A stretch of DNA of 64,000 nt from Alopecurus myosuroides (taxonomy: Eukaryota > Streptophyta > Magnoliopsida > Poales > Poaceae), in contig CM054059.1 of assembly GCA_028641055.1 (NCBI GenBank), positions 437,560,515-437,624,514 of the forward strand, given 5' to 3'. The notes under the pieces are model-generated. The model was not told where the DNA came from. It did no database searches and saw only the letters and a list, made by a program, of their open reading frames with translations. Shown piece after piece: positions 35,406 to 48,044 of this stretch (position 1 is the stretch's first letter; the number at the start of each line of letters is the position of its first letter). Both the position numbers and the translations under genes were made by a program.

Positions 35406-37019
35406 GAAAAATCCGTGTTGCTGGCAGAGTTAAATCCTTTCTCTGCGTTGTTGGGAACCCCAAGAGGAAGGTGTGATGAGCACAGCGGTAGGAGTTTTCC
35501 CCTTAGTTAAGAACCAGGGTTATCAATCCAGTAGGAGAAAGAGAATCTTCGGAAGGTTGATGCCACTGACGGTGGTGCTGGAGCTTCACCGGTGTCAGCA
35601 ACAACGTGGAACCTGCACACAACATAATCAAAATACTTTGCCCCAACGGTACAGTGAGGTTGTCAATATCACCGGTCTTGCTGAAAACAAAGATTAGACG
35701 TATTGTGGAAAAATAGTGTATGCTTGCAGAAAGTAAAGAAATCAGAAAAAATTTGTGGTTTGTTTAACAGTGTGGAAAAATGGATCGGGGTTCATAGTTT
35801 CACTAGTGGTGTCTCTCCATAAAAGATAGCATGCTAGGTGAACAAATTACAGCTGGGCAATTGACAAATAAAGGTTGCACCGTAGTGCACAATATGATAT
35901 GAAGATTACTATGCTATTTAGTGCGGGCATTACTACAAGAGACATAGACCAACATCCATCTGCATCTATGACTAATAATCCACCCTCGGGTTATCATCCG
36001 AACCCCCTCAAGTATTAAGTTGCAAGCAACAGATAATTGCATTAAACAAAGTGTGTAATGTAAGCAATGATTATGCACACGGGCACTCTCACCGCTGTTT
36101 TCTCCCTAATGGCAACAACACATCCTCCCCCTTCACGTTTCTGTCACTCTAGCAAGGCAACAAGGAGGCATGAACCCACTATCGAGCATAAATACTCCCT
36201 CTTGGAGTCACTAGCAACTACTTGGCCAAAATAACCACTAGCAACGGAGAGCATGCAAGATCACAAATAACACATGCAAATAAAGACTATAATCAACTTG
36301 GCATAAGGTCAATATTCATCGGATCCCAGCAAACACAGCACAGAGAATTACATAAGATCAATCTCGATCATGATAGGAAGCTCACGAGATCTAAACATGG
36401 AGGCATCTGAGGAGAAGACAACCATCTAGCTACAGCTACGAACCCGTAGTCCAAGGATGAACTACTCACGCATCACTCCGGAGGCAGGCATGGTGATGAA
36501 GAGGCCTCCGGTGATGATCTCCTCTCCGGCAGGGTGCCGGAAACAGCTTCAGGACCCCCTGTTCTGGGGTTGACGGTGACGACGGCTGCGGAACTTTTTC
36601 GGGGATTTTGATCAGGTGTTTAGGGTTTTCCATCCGGGGGGCTTAAATAGGCGAAAGTGCGAAGGCGGTGGAGGCCGGGGGGCCCACACCCATAGCTGGC
36701 GCGGCGAGGGGGGCGCGTCACCCTATGGTGTGGCCCCCCTGCTGCCCCTCTTCGGCTCCTCTTCGGTCTTCTGGATGCTTCCGGGGGAAATACGAATTTC
36801 GGGCTTCAAATTTTGCAATTCCAAGAATATTTCCAGAACAACTTTTCTGAAACTAAAAAACAGCAGAAAACAGGGAACTGGCTCTATGGCATCTTGTCAA
36901 CAAGTTAGTCCGGAATATCGATAAAAATGACATAAAGAAGGGAGAAAACATGTAGCAATTGGCATAATATGATCATGGAGCATAAAAAATTAGGGATAAG
37001 TTTATGATGTATCAATCCC

Positions 37020-37718
37020 CAAGCTTTGACCTTGCACTCTTCTTGATCACATATATCACCCTCTTCTATTGACCCTTGAAAACTTCCTTCACACCACACT
37101 CAAAGAGTAATTCGCATTAGAGGGTTAGTGAAACAATAAAAAAAATCCAAGGGTTCTGTATGGCAAAAGTGCTTTTGATACTTTTAAACATTAGCTACAG
37201 CCACTGATGTTTCGTGAAGCAAATAATTCCACTTGACATTGCAAAAGAGCAAATGCAAGAAAAATGGCAGAATCTGTCAAAACCAGAAGAGTCTGTAAAG
37301 ACGAATTTTTTCGAGGCACTTATATTGCTCAGATCAAAAAACTTAAAGAATAAAAAAGTTTATAAATTAGCCGAGGAATAAGAACAAGAAATTTCAGGTC
37401 ATTCTTGTTTTTCTGTGAATTTTACGATTTTTTACGGTGGACAGCAGAAATCTGTTTCCTGCGCAGAAATCCGAAAACCAACTCTAACTCTCGTCATAAA
37501 CCTTACTTGGCACTACTAAAACATGAAAAGAAGTATACAACCCCTTGACTCAAAGAAAACATAGAAAAACAAAGAAAAAATAAAACCATGAGTTATCTCC
37601 CAAGAAGTGCTTTTCTTTAACGCCTTTTAGCTAGGCCCAGCAAAGTGGAATCAAGTGTTTTCAAGTGAATAAGCATCCAAATTGTAACTTGTTAGAATAA
37701 TGGAATCAAAAGGCAACT
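37020..37718 (-). mobile_element. Composite element, interior between protease relic and 3' region
   Basis: Collinear with 33885-34560 of the nested element (shared GACAGCAGAAATCTGTTTCC near 34321 and 37440). A reverse transcriptase and integrase, expected here in an autonomous element, are absent. Confidence 0.75.
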
Positions 37719-38207
37719 TCATTCTCTTTCTAGGAAGTGTTCCATACCTTTCTTGAGTAGAAACTTAAATTTAATATTCCCCTCTTTCATATCAATAACA
37801 GCACGAATAGTTCTAAGAAAAGGTCTTCCCAAAACAATTGGACAAGAAGCATTGCATTCAATATTCAAGACAACAAAATCAACGAGGACAAGATTATTAT
37901 TAACCATGATAAGAACATCATCAGCTCTCCACAAAGGTTTCTTTCTAACATTATGAATAATACGAATATCCAGATAACAAGGTTACAATGGTGGTAAATC
38001 AAGAATATCATAGAGTTTCTTGGGCATAACAGAGATACTAGCACCAAGATCACATAGAGCATTGCAATAAAAATCATTCACTTTCATTTTAATAATGGGT
38101 TCCCAACCATCATCTAGCTTCCTAGGGATAGAGGCTTCACATCTTAATTCATCCTCTCTAATTTTCATGAGAGCATTTGTAATATGTTTTGTGAAAGCCA
38201 TATTCAT
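37719..38207 (-). pseudogene. Retropepsin-type protease relic of the composite element
   Basis: The minus strand has C-D-L-G-A-S-I-S-V-M-P-K, the Asp-centred active-site motif in the D-L-G form seen in Athila-like elements. Further on come L-G-R-P-F-L-R-T and V-I-D-M-K-E-G. The two halves are in different frames (break near 37940-37980), so it is inactive. Confidence 0.75.
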
Positions 38208-38491
38208 AGCACTAGCATTAGGACAACTAGAATGCTTTTGTCAGAACTTAATCACTTCAGTTATGTTGCAATCATCAAAATCAAGATCATTTTTATCAAA
38301 GGTAATGGGACCATTGTCTCCCATATTTTGAAAAATTTAACACTTTTATCAGGAACCTTTTTAGCAGTTGCAGGCAGTTTTGCATTTTTAATAACAGAAG
38401 TGGGAGTGTTTCCAACACCAATAACTTTACCATTGATAGTAAAAGGTTTTATAGCATGAGAAGCTTCGGTTTTGCTAGAGGTGGTAATGAT

Positions 38492-39736
38492 TCAAACATT
38501 AGCTATATTATTCTTTCTAGCTATTTCATCTTGTCTTTCCCATCTAGCATGCAATTCAGCTAACATCCTAACATTATCATCAATTCGAATTTGGATAGAA
38601 TTCAAACTTTTACTTTCTTTAACAACATGAGGCATGAACTTTAGTTTCAGAAAATCAACATCAAGAGCAAGGCTATCAACTTTAGAAGCAAGAACATCAA
38701 TTTTTCTAAATTTTTCCTCAACAGACTTATTAAAATCAGTTTGTGTACTAATAAAAAAATTTAAGCATGTTCTCAAGATCAAAGGGTACAATTTTATTGT
38801 TGTTGTAGGAATTACCATAAGAATTACCATAAGAATTGATATTATTGGAAGGATATGGCCTATAATTGTTCCTACCCAAATTATTCCGATAAGCATTGGT
38901 GTTGAATTTTTTTTAATGAAGTTCACATCAACATGCTCTTCTTTAGAAACCAAAGAGGCTAAAGGAACATTATTTGGATCAATAGGAGCATGGCCATTCA
39001 CAAGCATAGACATAATAGCATCAAGTCTATCACTCAAAGAGGAGGTTTCTTCAACAGAATTTACCTTCTTACCAGTTGTAGCTCTCTCAGTGTGCCACTC
39101 AGAATAATTTAGCATCATATCATCAAGAAGCTTTGTTGCTTACCCCAAGGTAATGGACATAAAGGTTCCTCCAGCAGCTGAATCCAGAAGGTTTCTTGGA
39201 GAAAAATTCAAACCCGCATAAAAGGTTTGGATGATCATCCAAGTAGTCAGTCCATGAGTGGGACAATTCTTCATTAAAGATTTCATTCTTTACCAAGCTT
39301 TAGCAACATGCTCATTATAAAGTTGATTAAAATTCATAATGCTACTTCTTAAAGATATAATCTTAGCAGGAGGATAATATTTTCCAATGAAAGCTTCTTT
39401 ACACTTAGTCCAAGAATCAATACTATTTCTAGGCAAAGACATCAACCATTCTTTAGCTCTTCCTCTCAAAGAGAAAGGAAACAATTTCCGTTTAATAATA
39501 TCTCCATCTACATTTTTATATTTTTGCATCTCACATAGTTCAAAAAAATTATTAAGATGGGCAGCAGCATCATCAGTACTAACACCAGAAAATTGCTCTC
39601 ACATAACAAGGTTTAACATGGCAGGGTTTATCTGATAAAAATCTGCAGTAGGAGCAGGTGGAGAAATAGGTGTGCTAATGAAATCATTGTTGTTGGTGCT
39701 AGTAAAGTCACACAACTTAGTGTTCTCAGGGGTAGT
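38492..39736 (-). pseudogene. Gag relic of the composite element
   Basis: Homologous to 81-701 and extending further. It contains the capsid core (R-G-R-A-K-E-W, S-W-T-K-C-K-E-A-F-I-G-K-Y-Y), a Ser-rich linker and a coiled C-terminal part (R-I-D-D-N-V-R-M-L-A-E-L-H-A-R-W-E-R-Q). There are in-frame stops near 39600 and 39290 and a shifted segment near 38770-38900. The start codon position, across the chromovirus insertion, reads ACG instead of ATG. It was cut near its 5' end by the chromovirus (duplication GTAGT). Confidence 0.8.
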
Positions 39737-42700
39737 TGAAGCGACCCGACATATTACTAACGAAGTAACATGCAAGTCTTCAACATATTGCAAGAGAAGT
39801 GAAGTATCTCGAACAACATATCGATCAGAGTAGCACAATAAAAGCATTGCAGCGGTCCATAATACAACTCATTTTACAAGATTAGAACAAGCTTTAAACT
39901 TAAACCTATTACAAAGGTTCTGATACCAAAACACAACAAGAAATCCAAGAACACGAGGAAATGTAACCAAGTTTTATAATACAACGGCAAGACGGCCCAA
40001 GTACTCTCTTGATGCAACTACTTCTAACTCTACGGATCAGCACTGGGTTGTTCATTGAAGTCCAAGTAGTAGTCGACTCCTTCACCATCAGTGGTTGTCG
40101 GCTCCTCGAACTCCTCCTCCTCAACCTCCGGATATTCCACACCCGTGTCTACCGGCTCACAACCTAAGCAGGGGAGGGAATTTATATGTATGAGTACACA
40201 GAAGTACTCAACAAGTCCAGGATAGGAGAAAATGTTTGGATGCACTATCATCTACTAGGACCAATGGTCCCAAAAGTTTAATGATTTTCGAAATCATTTT
40301 TAGGAAAGAGTCAAGTTTTACTTCAGAAATCTATGATCTTCTTGTCTCACGAGCTGCTAGAATCCCCTTTGGATTCCTTTCTCGCCACGTTCGCAGCTCC
40401 TTCCCGGAACAGGGAGTGACAATGCCACAATTTGATACACTCTGCAGAGGTGCGCTACTTTACCCACAGACGTCCACGGTCGTGTGTCCGAGGTTATAAG
40501 TCTCATTCACACTTCCATGGTCACAGAGCCGTTTCGCCCAACTTGTTTGACATACCACGCATCGTAGCTGGCCAAACCAGCTACCCGTCCGTATCATGCC
40601 TACACAGAGGCCTCTCGACAATTGGTCGCCAAATAGGCCACTCCCAAACTGTCGACAGTTGGTCGCCAAAATAGGCCACTCCCAAACTGCCATCCCTGGG
40701 AGGTATGCCTTATAAGATGGAATTACTTCAGCTCAGCCCCGCACCATACAGGATCATGTGGTCAACGCGGTCACTACGGCGCTTGAGCACAAGAAGGCAA
40801 TTGTTGTTATCCTAATGATGATACCCAATGTAGTCGAACCCACTTCCAATGGCTTGACAGCCTCCACACAAGGGTTCGAACTACCCACCAAAATAGTTCA
40901 CCGGCTGCTCCATCAGGCGGTCAACAACAACCAAATCATATTGATTATAAAACAAGTTTTACTTGGATGCAAGTGGTATCATAAATATTAGGTTGCAAAT
41001 ACTTTGGTAAAAATACTCAATCGGAGATGACCAAAGAACTGGACTTGCCTGATGTAGGATAAGAAGTGAAGTTCAATATGTTGGCTTCCTGCGGAATCGC
41101 GGTTTCTGAAAATTCAAATGAGTCCGATAAGGAACAACTTCAAAGAAAATCCAGCATGGATGCAATGATGATAATGAAGAGATGATGACATGCTCATGTT
41201 GATATATGTGTATACAGATTAGTTCCCGAGCAAGTTGTAGTATTACATAATGAGTGAAGAATAATTGATTTTAGAATTTATTTACAGGAACACATAATTC
41301 AGATGCTAATGATCTCAATTGCTCTCATTACCTCACTCAAATTCAATTTCAGCTAATGGATGAAATTTTAGTTCACACGGTTTAGCAAAATATTTGATTA
41401 AGTGTGTTCCAGGCTTCTACCTATCTCTTTGGGTGAAAAGAAAATAGTTGAACAAAAGATAACATGAGTTATGGTACCAGTCCAACTAATCAGGTTCATC
41501 AGCTTCATGCACTGAAGTGACAGGCTGATAACTGGTTACTAGCTTGGTCACCTAAATGCTACTGTCAGGTAGAAGAATCAACTAGCTAGACTCATGTAAA
41601 TAATCAGAACGTACTTGCTATTTGAATCATACTCGTGTACTACATGGCTGCTCCTATACTTACACACTTGAGCAACGATGGAACTTGGAGACATATACCA
41701 ATACTAGTACTAGTTAGACATCACCCAATGGTCGTGATAATACATCGGTGATCACTTATGGCTGTGAGGTACTAAATGATGACCTTGGACTACCAGTATG
41801 ACTACACGATACCTGGAAAAATTCGGATACCTCACTGGAAACGTGCGACACCTCATAGAATTGATTTACAATATATTAACTACTCGGATCTGTGTTTCCT
41901 CAAGGTTTCCTGGAGGTAAGGCATGTTGTCGAAACTGAAGAAATGCTACTGTAATATCTGAATATTAGTCTTGTAATACAAACTAGGTTGTGATACAATG
42001 GTACAGCTACTATACTGGGATCTGAATATCACAGGCCTACTTCGCTCGTCAATGGTTTTTAATCAGAAAAGTTCAGTTAAGATTAATTCATACAGCAAGA
42101 TTGACCTTCAGTTTATAAATTTGCAAGCAAGCAACAAGTAAACAAAAACAGAGCATGCCCCAGCAGTTTCAGTTTCAGTTTCAGAGTATGACACTGATGT
42201 GTATATTTCAATAAAGCAATTCAGTTTCCACTACCATTCTAGCTGCAACGAGAGTATATAAGTGTGTATGCATCCATGTGCTGACTAAATCTGGGAACAC
42301 TAGGGGTACTCGTGCATACCAAATGGAAAGAAAAATGGATATTCCCCACCCCTCTCAGGAACTTCTTTAACTCACACATCTAACAGAACCAGTATATACA
42401 GAATATACTTATTTCACACTAAGAACAGCCATGTACCTAGTGGCTTGAGATGTCCAAAGTCCCAAATCTGATTAAGGTGTGCTTGGCACTCAATTTCCTG
42501 CTACTCCTGCTACTCCCTGGGACGGAGTGGTCGCCCAAGAAATCCCTTGTTACTGCTGCTCCTCTGGGAGACGAGATGGTCGCCCAACTTCCCCTGCAAC
42601 CCTCCTTCCTGCTCCCTGATACAGGGCGCCTAGGTCACCGCCATGGCTCCGGCTTCAATCAATTTGGGGAGGAGAAGCTACTGTGGTGAGAAGAAAGGTT

Positions 42701-43430
42701 CTACGGAGGAGGTACCGTGGAGAAGCATTTTATCCATTCAGCTCACTCTTGAGCTTCTACAGAACGGTGAGGTGTCATGAGGTGTCACTGTGGATGTCGC
42801 CCTGCACGACAGCTGCCAGGGTCATTTGGTTGAGGCGGTGGGGATAGACTCAAGTAGAGAACTAGCACAACGTGCACTACTACTTGACCCAGTGAAGGTA
42901 ATTTGTACATGTATATCCATGGATGCCACATGTGTACATGGCCAAATAATTAGGATACTAGCCCAATTAATCTGTGAGAAATAATTAACTCGCCTATGTG
43001 TAGATAGAAAATAGTTTTTAGTAGGGAATGTCTGTCCAAAAATAATTATCCATATACATTTCTTCAAATTCGATTATTATGGTTTCTCATCCGGTCCATT
43101 TGCCCTCGCGACTATATAGCGAGTTAGACGAATTATACCGACCGGATCACTTTTATTAGAAAGAAAGGTATATTTCTTGGAAATATTAATTTTATCGGCT
43201 CTAGAATTTATGAGAATCACACATTCATGTTTTAGGACAACAACACCAAGTAAACTGGAGACCATAAGTATAGGTAATTATTTACTTGAATTATTCCATT
43301 GTTTTCCACTTTTACTTATTTTCACGTTTACTTAAATTTTAATTTCTTAACATGTATGAAATGCATGCCATGCATGATGCACAATCACCTACATCTATAT
43401 ACTACTAGCGTCGGGAACTGGGTTCTCACA
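39737..43430 (-). repeat. 3' LTR of the chromovirus, 3694 bp
   Basis: Pairs with 53043-56726. It is exactly 10 bp longer, owing to a tandem GAGGTGTCAT unit near 42770-42790 that is single in the other LTR. The frames inside it (for example near 42450-42690) are not genes; the same frames occur in the partner LTR. Confidence 0.93.
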
Positions 43431-43444
43431 TCCTCTCCCCCTTA
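43431..43444 (-). other. Polypurine tract of the chromovirus
   Basis: Sense AAGGGGGAGAGGA directly precedes the 3' LTR. It primes plus-strand DNA synthesis. Confidence 0.85.
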
Positions 43445-43476
43445 GAATAATTTCGTCCTCGAAATTGCAAGGTAAG

Positions 43477-44125
43477 CTACCTGAATAGATGTGGATAGCT
43501 TCTACGGAGATCTTCTTCTTTCTCCCATGTTGCTTCCCTCACCGGGTGATTCTTCCACTGCACTTTGCAAAACTTGATGGCCCGGTTCCGTAGTTGTTTA
43601 CAATCCTCCTCCAATATTTTAATTGGCTTTTCAACATATGAAAGATCGGGTTGCAGGTCAATTTCATTGATTTCCACTTCCTCTGTTGGTGCCTTGAGGC
43701 ATCTCCGAAGTTGGGATATATGGAATACATCACGTACCCTTGTTAGGGATGATGGTAACTTCAGTTGGTATGATACTTGTCCTTTCCGGCTTGATACTTC
43801 GAAAGGTCCGATATATCTGGGGCTTAGTTTCCCTTTTACACCAAACCTTTTCACTCCCCTCGTAGGACTTACTTTTAAATATACAAAGTCTCCCCGCTTA
43901 AACTCACGATGCTGCCTCTTTCGGTCTGCATAACTCTTTTGCCGGCTTTGGGCTGTCTTTAGTCGATCTCGTATGACATGTATTACATCTTTCTTTTCTT
44001 TGATAAGATCAGGACCTAAAATCTTGTCCTCTCCTGTTTCATACCAGCATACAGGTGATCTACACCTTCTTCCGTACAATGCTTCGAACGGTGCCATTTG
44101 TATACTACTTTGGAAGCTATTGTTG
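43477..44125 (-). pseudogene. Chromovirus Pol C-terminus: integrase end and chromodomain
   Basis: This continues the integrase after the nested solo LTR. It opens N-S-F-Q-S-S-I-Q-M-A-P-F-E-A-L-Y-G and has a GPY/F-type module (P-R-Y-I-G-P-F-E-V). It ends in a chromodomain-like segment (K-V-Q-W-K-N-H-P-V-R-E-A-T-W-E) before the stop at 43477. Chromodomains of this class steer integration toward modified chromatin. The part itself is open, but it is disconnected from the rest of Pol by 3.5 kb of inserted DNA. Frames reaching beyond 44125 run into the insert in antisense and are not real. Confidence 0.88.
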
Positions 44126-47100
44126 TGTAACAGCCCTACTTTTTGTGTAATAAAGAGAGGTGTTGTGTACATGGCATGCATGCATGAAAATTGGACTAAA
44201 TTTTCGCTTTTAAACTTTAATCGGAGAGTTTCCAGAAAATCACTTAAACTGGTTTCAAACAAAGTTGTTCTTCAAAGTTTTTCAAAATGATCCAACCTTG
44301 TGCTAGAAAGATGGCAAATTTGAAGAGCTTTCCAACGACTATTTTTGTGCAATTTTTGCCTCACAAAAAGGCCCTCAAATCTCTGTTTTGGATCTGTTTT
44401 AAAATTTCCCAGGGGCTTCTTTGTGATTTCTTGTTTTCTCCCAGGGGGGTTTTTCGAAATTTCCCTGTCGTCTTCCTCCTGTCCGGTGACAGGAGGGCAG
44501 CCGCCGCCGCGCGCCACCTCCTGCTCCCCTCGCTGCCGACGTGGAGGCCCCGAACGCCTCAAGGAGACGTCCACATCGAGCACGGCTCGCAGAGACCCCC
44601 TCCCCTCGCTGTCCCTCCTCTCCCTCTGTTCCCTTCCCCACCCGAAACCCTACCTCGCCGTCGATCTGCGGCCGCCGTCGATTCTCCGCCTCCCGAGTCC
44701 CTCCGAGCAGCTCCCAAGCACCGCCGTCGTCCCCTCTCCATCCTCAAGCAACCGGAGCAGCCAGGATGGCTTAGACGCGACGAATCGCGTCTTCCTCTTC
44801 CTCTCCGGCCGCCGGCAATTCCTCCACCGCGCCGCCATCTCCGGCCACCTCCGGCCCCGCCGAGCCTCTCCTCGAACTCGTGGTGAGCTCCCGCTCCTCC
44901 TCAGCCCCTCTGCTCGCCCTCTCTCGCTCGGATTCGGCGAGTTCGCCGGAGCCCGAGGCCCCCGCCGCCGTTGCCTTCACCGCGGCTCGCCGCCGGTGAC
45001 CGTATCGGGGCGGCGCCGCCACCCTCACGTCCGCCTCGTCGAGACGAACCTAACGAGCCCAACCTCGCATCCGGAGCCTGCCGGAAACGTCGCCGGCGAG
45101 CAGTTCCGGCCACTGCCGGCCACCACAGTGAGGTCACGGTGATGTCACCGTGACATCACCTGCCCACGTGGCGTGCCAGGTGGCAGCTCTCTGTCCTATT
45201 TGAACTGCACAGTGGGACCCGCAGAGAATTTAGAAAAACAGAAAATAATTAAAAGTTGGAAATTCAATAACTTCCATTTTATAACTCCTAAAATGGTGAA
45301 AAAAATATGTAGGTGTTCAGAACAATGAGAGCTAGTTTTCTATACCACTTTCATACATGTTTAACCAAGTTTAAAATGAGGCCACTTTTGTAATTTACAT
45401 TTAATTCATTTAAATATTGAAAATAAAGTTTTTATTCAGTAAAAATAGAAAATTAAGTGTAATATACCATTTTGAGCAGTGAAACAAATGCAATCCAACT
45501 ATGAGGTTTACAAAGTCATTTGAGCATCTTAACTTGGTCACATCTCCAGTTTAGGGTTTTCTCCCCCTCCGGTGTTCGTCGTTTACGGCGCGAAACCCTA
45601 GCTCCCTGTTCTATCTTTTAAGCTTCATCTCATTTGCATTGTTTTACTCATGCATACATATTGTGCATTGCACGGTCGTCAAGTTTTGATTGTTTTCCTT
45701 CTTTCCGGTATTGCTCGCTATCGGTAGACCGAGATCCGGAGGTCGACCCGGCGTTCTACGACAACCCAAGCTCTACTTTCGACGAGCAAGGCAAGCACCA
45801 CCTCATGGCTACCCCATGTTTTGAGTCTTTCAACCTCTTACTCATGCATTCGATTCAACTTGGTTTTGAGTCTGTTAGAGTTAACCTATCCACTGCATGA
45901 CCCTCCCCCTCACATGTCACCTTCATACCTGTTTACCCTCCTAGTATGACTAGGGTTGTTTGAGTATCGTAGAGCCTTGTGTGTTATGCTTAGCCATGCT
46001 TAGTGTTCTGATCTACTACATCCGGTTGATGTTTTAGATCACTTTGATAATCTTGTATGTTGTTATATTTGTGAGTACTGAGCATATGAAACTGACTAAG
46101 GCTAGCACGGGAGGCCACTTGGGTAGTGGTTATTCGTTCCGTACTCGCCAACCCTAGGATTTAAGGTCTCGCCGCGGAAGCCAAGACTGAGCGTGCAACC
46201 ACACGCGGGGCCTAACTGACCGCGCTCGGCTAACTAACTTGTTTGATCACTTCCATGGGTCACATAGTTTGAGTTTTCCATTTGCGGGTGTGTCATAAAA
46301 GGTTTTGGAGAAAACTAGGGCGTGACCGGGACCAGTGATGGACGTACACGGATCTTGTCCCGACTCACAGAACAGGTGCCGTCAGGAGGTGGCCAACTCC
46401 CTGTTGACGGGGTGGCCCTGTTTGGGTTGACTCATGGATAGGGTTGAGCAAGGTAAAGGCCGTGGTCGACCACACTCTGCCGCGCTCTTAGAGAGGAGCG
46501 TTACCGCGTGGCACTAAGAGTCGGTCGATACGTGTGGGTAAAGTGTACCACCCTGCAGGGATAAATCTTTCGGAAAGCCGTGTCCACGGTTATGGACAAC
46601 TTGGTGAAAGTCACGGGGTCATAGATAACTCTAACGGAATGACTAAAACTTGTTGGTAATGATTGAAGGATGCCTCCTCGACTACGTCGAGAGGGGTGAT
46701 TCTTGTAGCATAAGGTAGTCTGGGGTTGAGAAAGTACTTGGTGGACTAAAGAACATTATGATCTCAGTAGTTGAGTAGATTCCTCTTCTGTTTTAGAAAT
46801 GCTCTATTACACGTGCTTTTCTTCCTCAACTTCGGAAAACAAAGTTGGCTTTATGCAAAGAACCTTAAAAGCCAAGTCTTGCTGAGTACCTTTTGTACTC
46901 AACCTTGCCTCGTTGTTGTTTTGTTTCAGACTTCGGCGATGCAGCTGAAGAGGGGTTCTACCTCGACGTCGATGAATAGTTAGGGGTTCCCAGGCAGCAG
47001 TCTGGTATCTGTAGTATGGGTTTGGCTACGTTGCTTATGTTTCGGACTCTTAGTCCTTTTGCTCTTGTTGTATAGCAACATCTTTGCTTTCGCTGCTTGT

Positions 47101-47629
47101 TGTAATGTTGGGTTGCTCGACCTGTGTTGGTCTTGTAACCTCTGTGTGTAAGCTACTCTAGTATGCCTTGTTTAATACAACTTTCATGTCTAGAGTACTG
47201 CTTTGATCGATTGTTGGTCTCGAGCCCGTTGTTATACAGTTTTGGCTATGCCTGCATAGTTGTCGCAGTCGAGGGGTTGTGGAGCCGATGATCCATGTCC
47301 GAGCCCGCCTGCCGGAGATATCCGGCCTGGGGCGAGGTAACCCCAGTAACCCTCGATTGTTGTTGCACTTTCTGGACACATAGCATCTCTGTATAACTCT
47401 GGTCCCGTTCCTTCAGTTTCATCCGACTCGTGGATGCTTGGGTATACATATCTGGTTATGACTAGCATGGACACAAGGAGTAGTAGATCGGGGATCCGGA
47501 CTACGTGCCGATGAATCCGGTCTGCCTGCCGTTGTTTGTTGCGGCCGGGGCTGGTAACCCTGAAGCCCTTGTGGGTCCACTGCTAGGAGCACATGACAGT
47601 TTGTATATCTCGGGGTCCGGGGTCCGACA
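44126..47629 (+). mobile_element. Solo LTR of 3.5 kb inserted in the chromovirus integrase
   Basis: It begins TGTAACAGCCCTAC and ends GGGGTCCGACA. The perfect repeat TGTTG flanks it at 44121-44125 and 47630-47634. Removing it plus one repeat rejoins integrase in frame. The middle (44460-45130) is GC-rich and gives several long frames (e.g. 44287-44886 and 44345-45142) on both strands; these are by-products of base composition. No Gag, Pol or primer site is present, so it is a solo LTR of another long-LTR gypsy family. Orientation is inferred from the TGTAACA start. Confidence 0.88.
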
Positions 47630-47634
47630 TGTTG

Positions 47635-48044
47635 TAGGCAAATTCAGCTAATGCCAAATGATCATCCCATGATCCACCAAACTCAAGTATGCATGATCTC
47701 AACATGTCTTCTAGGATTTGATTGATTCTCTCAGTTTGGCCTCCCGTCTGAGGATGATAAGCAGTGCTGAAATCAAGTTGACTGCCTAAAGCTCGTTGTA
47801 TTTGCTGCCAAAAGGCGGAAGTAAATACTGACCCTCGATCCGATACTATTCTCTTTGGAACTCCGTGTTTTCTCACGATCTCATTGATATAAATCTTAGC
47901 AAGCTTCTCACAAGAATCCCGTTCAGTTATAGCTATGAAATGTGCACTCTTGGTCAGCCGATCAACAATTACCCATATGGAATCTTTCCGTTGTCTACTT
48001 CTTGGTAATCCTGTGATGAAGTCCATTCCAATTTCCTCCCATTT
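47635..48044 (-). pseudogene. Chromovirus integrase catalytic core
   Basis: In frame with the upstream Gag-Pol but after a TAG stop at 48045-48047. It shows the integrase DDE triad context: the first Asp in M-D-F-I-T-G-L-P, the second in V-S-D-R-G-S-V-F-T, and Glu in G-Q-T-E-R-I-N-Q. It is cut at 47634 by the solo LTR. Confidence 0.88.

Larger units (their letters stand above)
30267..37014 (-). mobile_element. 6.75-kb coding-poor gypsy element nested in the composite
   Basis: LTRs lie at 30267-31868 (1602 bp) and 35416-37014 (1599 bp), both starting TGTTGCTGGCAGAG and ending in ...ATCA. The perfect repeat ATCCC flanks it at 30262-30266 and 37015-37019. The primer-binding site (35388-35405) lies 10 bases from the 5' LTR; a polypurine-like tract touches the 3' LTR at 31869. 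The 3.5-kb interior has a 62-codon Gag-start-like frame and otherwise only non-coding sequence homologous to the host's 3' region. It is a large non-autonomous derivative of the same family as its host. By eye its LTRs differ by several percent, so it is clearly older than the chromovirus at 39737-56726. Confidence 0.9.

Noticed and set aside
42450..42984. Open frames such as 42450-42689 and 42790-42984 as small genes
   Set aside because: They recur almost unchanged at 55756-55995 and 56086-56280 because both stretches are the paired LTRs of the chromovirus. No known domain.
44287..45142. Long plus-strand frames of 199 and 265 codons as a gene
   Set aside because: They overlap in different frames, are Pro/Arg/Ser-rich in several frames and on both strands, and lie in the GC-rich middle of a solo LTR. 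This is base composition, not coding.
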